Below, piece by piece: positions 1 through 6,260 of a DNA stretch of 8,395 nt. The notes under the pieces are model-generated. The model was not told the origin of the DNA. It saw nothing but the letters and a program-made list of their open reading frames with translations, and did no database searches. The stretch lies in NCBI GenBank assembly GCA_025456385.1, contig JALOKS010000208.1, positions 1-8,395 of the forward strand. Direction: 5' to 3'. The DNA is from Thermoanaerobaculales bacterium. GTDB lineage: Bacteria; Acidobacteriota; Thermoanaerobaculia; Thermoanaerobaculales; Sulfomarinibacteraceae. The translations under genes and the position numbers were made by a program. The first letter of the stretch is position 1; each line of letters opens with the position of its first letter.

Positions 1-723
1 GACCTCCCGCCACAGCTCGCCGAATGCTTTCGCGGCCGGCTGCGAGGGCAGGGTCGCCGCCACTGGGGCGCGGGTCAGACCCATCCGCTCGACGACGCTC
101 GCCGACGGGATGACGGTGCGCAGGAAGGCGGGGTCAGCGAGGCAGCGCTCGGCGGTGTCGAGGTGCATCCACTTGCGGCGGTCGAGCATCGACAGGAAGG
201 GCAGCACCGCCGGCTGGTGCCTGCCGACCGATGCCGCGAAGCCGCGCACCTGCTCGAGGGTGCGCATCGAGAGCGTGGTCGGGATGACCGGCACCAGCAC
301 GGCGTCGGCGGCGCGCAGCACCGCCTCGGAGACCAGCGACACGCTCGGCGGGCAGTCGATGATGATCAGGTCGAAGGCGACGGCGAGCGGCCGCAGGCGT
401 CTGGCGAGGCGCTTGCGCGGCTTGTCGCCCGCGTCGAGCTCGAGGTCGAGGTTGCGGTAGGAGAAGTCGGCCGGCAGCAGGAAGAGGTTGGCGAACTCGC
501 TGGGCTGGACGTAGGCGAGCAGATCGAGAGCGGGATCGAGCAGGGTCTCGACCCCGCCCTCGAGCCGCGCCAGCGCACGGAGGTAGAAGCTGGTGGCGCC
601 CTGCGGGTCGAGATCCCAGAGCAGGGTGCGGGTTCCGGAGGTGGCCGCGGCGTGCGCGAGGTTGACGGCGGCGGCGGTCTTGCCGACACCGCCCTTGATG
701 GTCCAGACCGCGATGATGTGCAC
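1..723 (-). CDS. ParA/Soj-type P-loop ATPase (3' end outside window)
   Basis: This is a ParA-family ATPase; such proteins bind DNA non-specifically when ATP-loaded and position plasmids, chromosomes or protein and granule cargo. The 241 residues in the window show a deviant Walker A KGGVGKT (residues 10-16, with signature Lys10), the WDLDPQG motif (36-42) and Walker B FDLIIIDCPP (about 117-126). They also show the PTTLSMRTLEQV helix typical of Soj/ParA. There is no N-terminal helix-turn-helix, so it is the small chromosomal or 'orphan' type of about 250 residues; only the last few residues are missing. The GTG start at 723 is chosen because GGAGG (731-735) sits 7 bases upstream and the ATPase motifs begin at once. 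The start lies 3 bases after the CHAD stop, so translational coupling is likely. No ParB or parS-like partner is visible. The family call is secure; the cargo is unknown. Confidence 0.95.
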   Translation of the reverse strand, partial: MHIIAVWTIKGGVGKTAAAVNLAHAAATSGTRTLLWDLDPQGATSFYLRALARLEGGVETLLDPALDLLAYVQPSEFANLFLLPADFSYRNLDLELDAGDKPRKRLARRLRPLAVAFDLIIIDCPPSVSLVSEAVLRAADAVLVPVIPTTLSMRTLEQVRGFAASVGRHQPAVLPFLSMLDRRKWMHLDTAERCLADPAFLRTVIPSASVVERMGLTRAPVAATLPSQPAAKAFGELWREV

Positions 724-726
724 CGC

Positions 727-2268
727 TCACCCTCCACCGAAGAGCCGAGCGTAGAGCGCGCGGCTGTCGCGGCTCGCGAAGGAGCTGAAGCGGTCGGCGA
801 ACTCGCGCCGGTACTCATCCTGACGCGCGGCCGCCGCGTCCACCAGGCGACCGACCGCGAACAGCGCCTCGGGTCGCGCGCGCCCGGAGGCGATCAGCTC
901 GTCGGCGATCGCGACGAAGCGCGCGCGCTCGAGCTCCATGTCGTTGAATCCGCCGAGAACGTCCTGGAAGCCCTTCAGCTCCTTGACGAGACGGCTGAGC
1001 TCCGGCTCGGGGTAGAGGCTCGCGAAGAACTCGAGGAGGTAGCGCAGCTTCTTGGCGTTGATGCGGAGCCGGTGGAGCGCCGCCGGCGCCGGCGGATCGG
1101 CGAGCTTCGCGCCGGCCTTGAGCATCCGCCGGTAGGCCTTGAGGATTCTCGCGCCGGCGATCTCGGCGATCGGCAGCGCCGCGCGGGCCGGCAGCGGCTC
1201 GCCCGGCGCCTCCTCCGCCAGCTCCAGCCAGTGGGCGAGCAGGCGGGCGAAGCGCCGCGAGCGGAGCGCCGCCCGCACCCGGCTCAGGGCGGCGCCGCGG
1301 TCGCGCCGCAGCCTGGCCTCGATCTCGTCGAGCGGCACCCCCTCGGCGCCGAGAGCAGCCTTGAACCCCTCCATGTCCTGGAGGGCGACGTCGAGGTCGC
1401 GGCACGGGTTGCTGACCGAGCCCAGCCACCCGAGTCCCGCGGCGAGGGTCTCGACGGCGGGCTGCGGCAGCACCTGCTTGAGCTGGCCGATCGCCGAGCG
1501 CGCGCGGCGGACGGCGACCCTGAGATCGTGCAGGAACTCGACGTCTGTGTCGTTGATCACGCCCGCGACGTTGGCGCGCAGAGTCGCCGCCAGGTGACCG
1601 AGGATCGCCCGCAGCGCCTCCTCGGCGGGCTGGTCGGCGCGCAGAGCGAGGCGCGGCTTGCTGCTGTAGTCGCCGGGACGGCGCCCTCGCGCGGCGGCGG
1701 CCGCCGCCAGCGGGTCGATCGCCGGCTCGTCGGGTGCGCGCCCTGCGCGCAGCAGCGCGATGGCCTTCTGCGCCGGCCGCCGGCGCGTGCCGACCTGCCG
1801 CACGACGACGGTTCGCTGGCTCGGCCCGGCCGATCGCCGCGACGCATCGAGCGGCACCCAGTCCTCGAAGAGCAGCTGCACGACCGTGTTGCCGCTGTCA
1901 TCTCGAATGCGTGCCGCCCTTCGCGTCACGCGCGCGGCGGCCAGCGGAAGCAGCGCCCGCAGCTCGACGATCGGCTCGAGCTCGGCGCGGAGGAAGCCGG
2001 GCGGCAGCTCGCGCACGAAGCGCGGTTGCGCCGAGACCGGCAGGACGTAGGGACCGCCATGCTGCGGCGGGCGCCAGTGCAGCGAGTCGCGGCCGCCGCA
2101 GCGTTCGAGCGTCAGGCGCGCGCCCGCCTCGTGGATCCGCCAGTCGAAGCTGTCGAGCAGAGTGACGCGGAGCGCGGTTGCCGGCTCGAGCACGAAGCTC
2201 TCGCCGAAGCCTTCACGCAGTGACTCTGGGGAACTCTCATCGGCAGGCAGAACGAGCGCTTCGATCAT
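727..2268 (-). CDS. CYTH-like plus CHAD domain protein (polyphosphate-binding)
   Basis: This 513-residue protein has two parts. Residues about 20-165 resemble a degenerate CYTH (triphosphate tunnel) fold: LLDSFDWRIHEAGARLTLE (37-55) matches the conserved strand region, but I see no ExExK signature, so catalysis is doubtful. Residues about 215-505 form a CHAD domain, an alpha-helical domain rich in conserved His, Arg and Lys. Its first motif is H247-DLR-VAV-RRAR and its second is H399-RLRINAKKLRY; between them is WLGSVSNPCRDLDV (281-294), and after them LKGFQDVLGGFND (431-443). CHAD domains bind polyphosphate and localise to its granules, which fits ppk1 nearby. The ATG at 2268 is preferred although its ribosome binding site is weak. 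An in-frame ATG at 2334 would add 22 residues, but it lies in the 3' arm of a strong hairpin. The gene precedes the ParA gene by 3 bases, probably in one operon. Confidence 0.92.
   Translation of the reverse strand: MIEALVLPADESSPESLREGFGESFVLEPATALRVTLLDSFDWRIHEAGARLTLERCGGRDSLHWRPPQHGGPYVLPVSAQPRFVRELPPGFLRAELEPIVELRALLPLAAARVTRRAARIRDDSGNTVVQLLFEDWVPLDASRRSAGPSQRTVVVRQVGTRRRPAQKAIALLRAGRAPDEPAIDPLAAAAAARGRRPGDYSSKPRLALRADQPAEEALRAILGHLAATLRANVAGVINDTDVEFLHDLRVAVRRARSAIGQLKQVLPQPAVETLAAGLGWLGSVSNPCRDLDVALQDMEGFKAALGAEGVPLDEIEARLRRDRGAALSRVRAALRSRRFARLLAHWLELAEEAPGEPLPARAALPIAEIAGARILKAYRRMLKAGAKLADPPAPAALHRLRINAKKLRYLLEFFASLYPEPELSRLVKELKGFQDVLGGFNDMELERARFVAIADELIASGRARPEALFAVGRLVDAAAARQDEYRREFADRFSSFASRDSRALYARLFGGG
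731..735 (-). promoter_or_regulatory. Ribosome binding site of parA-like gene, inside CHAD codons
   Basis: GGAGG on the minus strand lies 7 bases before the GTG at 723 and is formed by the final glycine codons of the upstream CHAD gene. It decides the GTG start and implies that ribosomes finishing CHAD can re-initiate on the ATPase. Confidence 0.75.
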
Positions 2269-2326
2269 CGTCTTGGTCGCGGTGCTGCCTCGGCGTGTCT
2301 GTGCGGACGAGGTCGAGAATGAAGAA

Positions 2327-2360
2327 GGGAGCATGGAAGGGTGAGGCCTTCCACGCTCCC
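2327..2360 (-). terminator. 14-bp hairpin with T-rich tail, downstream of H1-like gene
   Basis: On the minus strand GGGAGCGTGGAAGG pairs with CCTTCCATGCTCCC across the loop CCTCAC, giving 14 consecutive pairs including one G-U. On the plus strand that pair becomes an A-C mismatch, so the structure is best as minus-strand RNA. The tail TTCTTCATTCTC has seven T in twelve bases. It looks like a rho-independent terminator ending the H1-like transcript before the CHAD gene. Because the stem also holds GGAAGG and an in-frame ATG for CHAD, a translational or attenuator role is the alternative. No experiment is implied. Confidence 0.6.
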
Positions 2361-2415
2361 GGGAGAATCGGGTCAGGGGGCGGCGACGCGACGCGAGCTG
2401 CCGTGAGGCTGCTCG

Positions 2416-2432
2416 CGGGCGCCGCGCGCCCG
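2416..2432 (-). other. GC-only hairpin just after H1-like stop codon
   Basis: CGGGCGC and GCGCCCG form a 7-bp stem with a 3-base loop, starting 8 bases after the stop codon of the H1-like gene. There is no T-run after it, so it is not a classic intrinsic terminator. It may protect the 3' end or pause polymerase ahead of the larger hairpin at 2327-2360, or it may simply reflect high GC content. Confidence 0.35.
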
Positions 2433-2440
2433 ATCACCCA

Positions 2441-2617
2441 CTACTTCTTCGGCGCGGCCTTCTTGGCCGGCTTCTTGGCAGCGGCCTTCTTCGGCGCGGC
2501 CTTCTTCACCGGCTTCTTGGCGGCGGCCTTCTTCGGCGCGGCTTTCTTCACCGGCTTCTTCGCCGCTGCCTTCTTCGGTGCGGCCTTCTTCGGTGCTGCC
2601 TTCTTCGCTTGTGCCAT
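2441..2617 (-). CDS. Histone H1-like lysine/alanine/proline-rich basic protein
   Basis: This 58-residue protein contains only K (24), A (22), P (8), V (2), and one each of M and Q. Twelve KK pairs are separated by AAP, AAA or PV. After the leader MAQAKKAAPKKAA it consists of three tandem 14-residue units, PKKAAAKKPVKKAA (residues 14-55; the third has A for V), then PKK. This is the composition of eukaryotic H1 tails and of bacterial H1-like proteins such as the AlgP C-terminus and the Bordetella and Chlamydia H1-like proteins, which bind and condense DNA. It has no folded domain, acid residues or signal peptide, and should be intrinsically disordered and highly basic. The start is firm: AAGGAGG lies 10 bases upstream. 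It diverges from ppk1, so DNA binding, polyphosphate binding or both are plausible. The gene is real by its ribosome binding site and coherent frame; its exact role is inferred. Confidence 0.88.
   Translation of the reverse strand: MAQAKKAAPKKAAPKKAAAKKPVKKAAPKKAAAKKPVKKAAPKKAAAKKPAKKAAPKK
2453..2578 (-). repeat. Three tandem 42-bp repeats inside H1-like gene
   Basis: Residues 14-55 of the H1-like protein are three successive 14-codon units. The DNA copies are similar but not identical, with codon differences and one V-to-A change. In-frame repeats of this kind can gain or lose units by slippage or recombination without breaking the reading frame. Confidence 0.8.
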
Positions 2618-2627
2618 CGATCTAGCT

Positions 2628-2634
2628 CCTCCTT
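2628..2634 (-). promoter_or_regulatory. Strong ribosome binding site of H1-like gene
   Basis: AAGGAGG on the minus strand, 10 bases before the ATG at 2617, is the best Shine-Dalgarno match in the window. It suggests the basic protein is made at a high level and confirms its start. Confidence 0.8.
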
Positions 2635-2688
2635 TTCCTCTGTGGTTGACGTTCGCGACCGATTTTTTTTCGTGCAACCTCTCACTCA

Positions 2689-2716
2689 ACTTTACACACT
2701 TTTTGCGGAAATGAAA
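2689..2716 (-). promoter_or_regulatory. Candidate promoter of H1-like gene
   Basis: On the minus strand TTTCAT (2711-2716) and TAAAGT (2689-2694) are separated by 16 bases, resembling -35 and -10 boxes. Transcription would begin near 2682, leaving a leader of about 65 bases. The match is moderate and made by eye. Confidence 0.3.
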
Positions 2717-2777
2717 TCTCGGGCCTGAAAATTTTTCTTCGCGCGCTGTCGGCTGGTGCGCAGCGCGAACCGTGCGA

Positions 2778-2783
2778 TATACT
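2778..2783 (+). promoter_or_regulatory. Candidate -10 box of ppk1
   Basis: TATACT matches five of six bases of the TATAAT consensus and stands out in GC-rich sequence. It would start RNA near 2790, just before the GGAAG ribosome binding site of the ATG at 2807. No convincing -35 box lies 16-18 bases upstream. An alternative pair is TTGCGG (2703-2708) with GAAAAT (2727-2732). Confidence 0.3.
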
Positions 2784-2806
2784 TCGACGCCCGGAAGAAG
2801 TGGTTG

Positions 2807-4912
2807 ATGACTGCCATGAAGAACGATGCCGATCGAGTGACGCCGGAGTCTCCGGCCGCCTTCATCAACCGCGAGCTGAGCTGGCTCCGCTTCGCACGTC
2901 GAGTGCTCGAGCTCGCACGCGACGGAGAGTTGCCGCTGCTCGAACGCGTGCGCTTCGCGGGCATCCTCGGCATGCTGCACGACGAGTTCTTCATGAAGCG
3001 CATCAGCGGGCTCAAGCGTCAGATCAGCGAGGGCGTCAACAAGCTCTCTCTCGACGGCATGACGCCCGTCGAGGAGTTCAACGCCTGTCGCGACGAGCTC
3101 CTCGCGCAGAGCAAGGAGCTTGCCGAGCTGATGCGCAAGGAGCTGCGGCCCGCGCTGGCCGCTGCCGGTTGCGGCATCTTCGACTGGAGCGAGCTCTCCG
3201 ATCACCACCGCGCCAGCCTCGGCGAGCACTTCAAGCGCGTGGTGTCGCCGATCCTGACGCCGCTCGCTGTCGACGCGGAGCACCCCTTCCCCTTCATCTC
3301 CAACCTCGGCCTCAACCTCGCGATCACGGTCCGCGAGGCGAAGGGCAAGGAACGTTTCGTCCGCCTCAAGGTGCCGGCGAACCGCCCGCGTTGGGTGCCG
3401 CTGAGCGACGGCTCCGGCTTCGTGCCTCTCGAGCAGGTCATCGCGGCCAACCTCGAGCAGCTCTTTCCGGGCGCCACCATCGACGCGCACCTCTTCCGAG
3501 TCACCCGCGCGGCGCGCGGGGATGACAGTGAGGTCGGCGCCGGGGACGCTCAGAGCGGAGCTCTCGAGCCGGGCAGCATCATCCGCCAGGTCACGAACGA
3601 GCTCAAAGCGCGTCGCTTCGCCGGCGAGGTCCGTCTGGAGATTGCCAGGAGCACGCCGAAACGAATGCGCCAGTTCCTCCTCGAGCAGCTGAGGCTGGGC
3701 GAGGACGACGTCCACGTCAGCGATCACGTCCTCGGCATCGCCGACCTGATGCGGTTCTCCGCGGATGGTCCCACCGGCCTTCGTTTCCCGCCGCACGCGC
3801 CGGTGACGCACCGCCGGCTCCGCAATCTGGTGGCCAGCGACTCCTCCGCGATCTTCGACGAGATCAAGCGCGGCGAGATCCTGCTCCATCACCCCTACCA
3901 CAGCTTCGACACCTCGATCATCCGCTTCCTGAAGTCGGCAGCCGTGGACGACCGCGTGCTCGCGATCAAGCTGACGATCTACCGGACCTCCTCGGACTCG
4001 CCGATCGTCCAGGCCCTGGCGGAGGCGGCGCGGCGGGGCAAGCAGGTCGCGGTGCTGGTCGAGATCACAGCCCGCTTCGACGAGGCGCCGAACATCGCAT
4101 GGGGTCGCGTGCTCGAGCAGGAGGGCGTGCACGTCGCCTATGGCGTCGAGAAGCTGAAGACCCACGTCAAGCTCGCGATGGTGGTGCGCGAGGAGGAGGA
4201 CGGGGTCCGGCGCTACGTGCACGTCGGAACCGGCAACTACCACAGCGGGACCGCGCGCCTCTACGAGGACCTGGGGATCCTGAGCTGCGACCCCGAGCTG
4301 AGCGCCGACGTGGCGGCGGTGTTCAACGAGCTCACGAGCTCGACGCCCTATGACGGCTACCGGATGCTCCTGGTCGCCCCCCGATTCATGCGCGCGCGCT
4401 TCATCGACATGATCCGCCGCGAGGCGGAGCACGCCGGCGCGGGGCGGCCCGCCGGCATCCGCGCCAAGATGAACCAGCTGCAGGACCCGGAGATCATCCG
4501 CGAGCTCTACCGTGCGAGCCAGGCCGGCGTGCCGATCACGCTCAACGTTCGCGGGCTCTGCTGCCTGAGGCCCGAGGTGCCGGGGTTGTCGGAGACCATC
4601 CGCGTCTTCAGCGTGCTCGGCCGCTTCCTCGAGCACGGCCGCATCTACGGCTTCGAGAACGGCGGCTCGCCCGAGTACTTCATCGGCTCCGCCGACTGGA
4701 TGAAGCGAAACCTCGACCGTCGGGTCGAGACGATCATGCCGGTCCGCAGCCCGCAGCTGATCGCCGAGCTCGAAGAGGTCCTCACGATCGCCGAGAACGA
4801 CAACTGCACGGCCTGGGATCTCCACTCCGACGGTCGCTATCAGCGGCGCCGTCCGGCCGCCGGCGAGGAGCCCCGGCCCTCGCAGCAGGTGTTCATGAAC
4901 CTGGTGAGGTAG
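2807..4912 (+). CDS. ppk1: Polyphosphate kinase 1
   Basis: PPK1 reversibly transfers the gamma phosphate of ATP onto inorganic polyphosphate through a phosphohistidine. This 701-residue protein is of normal family length. The N-terminal domain opens with FINRELSWLRFARRVLE. Catalytic residues align with E. coli PPK at a constant offset of 18: phosphohistidine H453 (E. coli H435, in KTHVKLAMV), second histidine H610 (H592, in FLEHGRIYGFENG), metal-binding R393 (R375, YRT) and R423 (R405, ARFDE), and nucleotide contacts Y486 (Y468) and R582 (R564). VHVGTGNYH and SADWMKRNLDRR are also present. One oddity: the usual SNLDEFF reads MLHDEFF, so the position of E. coli N45 is Leu57. The ATG at 2807 follows GGAAG at 9 bases; GTG at 2756 would add 17 poorly fitting residues. 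The gene diverges from the H1-like gene, and CHAD and ParA genes lie beyond. Confidence 0.97.
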   Translation: MTAMKNDADRVTPESPAAFINRELSWLRFARRVLELARDGELPLLERVRFAGILGMLHDEFFMKRISGLKRQISEGVNKLSLDGMTPVEEFNACRDELLAQSKELAELMRKELRPALAAAGCGIFDWSELSDHHRASLGEHFKRVVSPILTPLAVDAEHPFPFISNLGLNLAITVREAKGKERFVRLKVPANRPRWVPLSDGSGFVPLEQVIAANLEQLFPGATIDAHLFRVTRAARGDDSEVGAGDAQSGALEPGSIIRQVTNELKARRFAGEVRLEIARSTPKRMRQFLLEQLRLGEDDVHVSDHVLGIADLMRFSADGPTGLRFPPHAPVTHRRLRNLVASDSSAIFDEIKRGEILLHHPYHSFDTSIIRFLKSAAVDDRVLAIKLTIYRTSSDSPIVQALAEAARRGKQVAVLVEITARFDEAPNIAWGRVLEQEGVHVAYGVEKLKTHVKLAMVVREEEDGVRRYVHVGTGNYHSGTARLYEDLGILSCDPELSADVAAVFNELTSSTPYDGYRMLLVAPRFMRARFIDMIRREAEHAGAGRPAGIRAKMNQLQDPEIIRELYRASQAGVPITLNVRGLCCLRPEVPGLSETIRVFSVLGRFLEHGRIYGFENGGSPEYFIGSADWMKRNLDRRVETIMPVRSPQLIAELEEVLTIAENDNCTAWDLHSDGRYQRRRPAAGEEPRPSQQVFMNLVR

Positions 4913-4956
4913 CCGGAAGCGGGAATGCCACGACCTCCAACGCGGCCGGCCAGAAA

Positions 4957-4984
4957 CGAGATCCGAGATGCGAGATACGAGATA
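4957..4984 (+). repeat. Heptamer cluster A, four CGAGATN units
   Basis: Four contiguous 7-base units read CGAGATC, CGAGATG, CGAGATA and CGAGATA. They are preceded by CCGGCCAGA (4946-4954), the same flank that precedes cluster B. The last base of the unit varies and the rest is constant. Confidence 0.85.
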
Positions 4985-5001
4985 GAAGGCCGCCCGCCCG
5001 G

Positions 5002-5029
5002 CCAGATCCGAGATCCGAGATACGAGATA
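5002..5029 (+). repeat. Heptamer cluster B, four CGAGATN units
   Basis: The units are CCAGATC (one mismatch), CGAGATC, CGAGATA and CGAGATA. The flank CCGGCCAGA (4998-5006) overlaps the first unit. Clusters A and B are direct repeats of one element of about 40-46 bases. Confidence 0.85.
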
Positions 5030-5081
5030 CAAAGCCCTCCGCCAGCCCCTTGACAATCCGCGAGCGGAATTCATGTTCTGG

Positions 5082-5215
<134 letters not shown>

Positions 5216-5253
5216 GGCAATGCGACCCCGCGGCTTCAGTCGGGTGCGATTCC

Positions 5254-6177
5254 TCAGGGACGGGTGCGCTCGGACTCGATCTCGCGGATGAGCTCGAGCA
5301 GGCGCAGGCGGGGAACGCGGTAGACCCTCCGGCAGAAGCCGCAGGTGACACTGGCCTGGCGATCGTTGTCCTCGTCCATCGCGGCACGGATCTCGCCGAT
5401 GCCGAGCAGCTTCAGGGCGGTCTCGACGCGCTCGGTGGAGCAGCCGCAGTGGAAGCGCACCGGTACCTCCTCGAGCACCGAGCAGCCGTCCGGGAAAGTC
5501 ATGGCGAGCCACTCCCGGGGCCCGCGGCCGGCGCGCAGGTCGGCCGAGAGCGGACCGAAAGCCCGCACCCGGTCGCTGAGCGCGGCGGCCTCGTCGTCGC
5601 TGACGCCGGGCAGGAGCTGGACCAGGAACCCGCCCGCGACCTCGACCCTGCCGGCCGGGACCAGGAGCACCCCGAGGAGCACGGCCGCCGGCGACTGCTC
5701 GGAACCCGCGAGGTAGGCCGCGAGGTCCTTCGCGAGGTCGCCGGTCTCGAGGGCCACGACGCCGCGGTAGGGCTCGGCGACCCCCGGGTCCCGGGTCACC
5801 ACCAGGTGGCCGCTCGCGCCGACCACGGCGGCGACGTCGAGCCTGCCGTCGTTGCGGGTCGCGGAGGCCGCCAGGGGGTTGGCGACGGTCGCCCGGACCC
5901 AGCCCGCGGGCGACGCGGTCGCGACCAGCCGCCCCGCCGGCCCGCCGCCCTCGACCTCGAGGGTGAGCATCGGCTCCCGGGCGGTCGCCTTCTCGAGGCT
6001 GGCGGCGAGGAGCAGGGCCCCGGTGGCGAGCCGCGCGAGCGCCGCCGCCACCTGCGGCGACGGGTCGTGGATGCGGCGCAGCTCCTCGGCGGTGGCGGTC
6101 GTCAGCGCCGCGACCGCCCGTGCCCGCCCGCCGAGGCCGATGGCCCGGACGAGGTGGTCAGGAGCTGCCGCGGCCAC
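5254..6177 (-). CDS. hslO: Hsp33 redox-regulated holdase chaperone
   Basis: Hsp33 is a cytoplasmic chaperone that is inactive while four cysteines hold zinc. Oxidation, especially by hypochlorous acid or peroxide with heat, forms disulfides, unfolds the linker and exposes client-binding surfaces. The 307-residue protein (E. coli: 292) has the CxC motif C244-G-C246 within FHCGCSTERVETALKLLG, and the CxxC motif C279-GF-C282 within VTCGFCRRVYRV. The N-terminal domain shows DHLVRAIGLGGRARAVAALTT and VANPLAASATRNDGRLDVAAVVG (residues about 7-27 and 97-119). The GTG at 6177 is chosen because the family starts a few residues before DHLVRA and AGG lies 6 bases upstream; a TTG at 6231 would add 18 unlike residues. 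The gene is convergent with ppk1 and divergent from the phosphatase gene, 83 bases away. Confidence 0.96.
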   Translation of the reverse strand: MAAAAPDHLVRAIGLGGRARAVAALTTATAEELRRIHDPSPQVAAALARLATGALLLAASLEKATAREPMLTLEVEGGGPAGRLVATASPAGWVRATVANPLAASATRNDGRLDVAAVVGASGHLVVTRDPGVAEPYRGVVALETGDLAKDLAAYLAGSEQSPAAVLLGVLLVPAGRVEVAGGFLVQLLPGVSDDEAAALSDRVRAFGPLSADLRAGRGPREWLAMTFPDGCSVLEEVPVRFHCGCSTERVETALKLLGIGEIRAAMDEDNDRQASVTCGFCRRVYRVPRLRLLELIREIESERTRP

Positions 6178-6260
6178 CGCCCACCTGCAGCTCGCCGCCC
6201 GGCGTCCGCCGCATCCGAAAGGCTGGAACAAATCCGGCTCGCATCGGTTTAGGTTGTATC
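6178..6260. promoter_or_regulatory. Divergent promoter region, hslO / phosphatase
   Basis: Both flanking genes start outward from this 83-base spacer, so it should hold both promoters. On the plus strand TATCAT (6257-6262) resembles a -10 box but overlaps the first ATG of the phosphatase. If it is real, translation would begin at 6273 or 6303 instead. No confident -35 box or operator is visible. Confidence 0.4.

Larger units (their letters stand above)
2618..2806. promoter_or_regulatory. AT-rich divergent promoter region, H1-like gene / ppk1
   Basis: This 189-base spacer between divergent starts is far richer in A/T than its surroundings. It includes an eight-T run (2663-2670), TTTACACACTTTTTG (2691-2705) and GAAAATTTTTC (2727-2737). 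Both genes must be transcribed outward from here, so shared regulation is possible. I see no clear Pho-box direct repeat or other named operator. Confidence 0.6.

Noticed and set aside
163..2223. A 686-codon plus-strand open frame
   Set aside because: It runs antisense to the ParA and CHAD genes, and its R/A/E-rich low-complexity product has no domain. It results from G/C-rich third codon positions on the other strand.
2644..2670. Intrinsic terminator on the plus strand (weak GGTTG/CGACC stem, then eight T)
   Set aside because: The stem is only five pairs with a wobble, and no plus-strand gene lies upstream to be terminated. The T-run is better seen as part of the AT-rich promoter spacer.
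5050..5077. Promoter with a perfect TTGACA reading into the heptamer array
   Set aside because: At 16-18 bases downstream there is only CATGTT, ATGTTC or TGTTCT, poor -10 boxes, and no gene follows on that strand.
6229..6254. Sigma-54-type promoter before the phosphatase gene (TGGAAC nearby at 6224-6229)
   Set aside because: The second TTGC element at the required spacing is missing.
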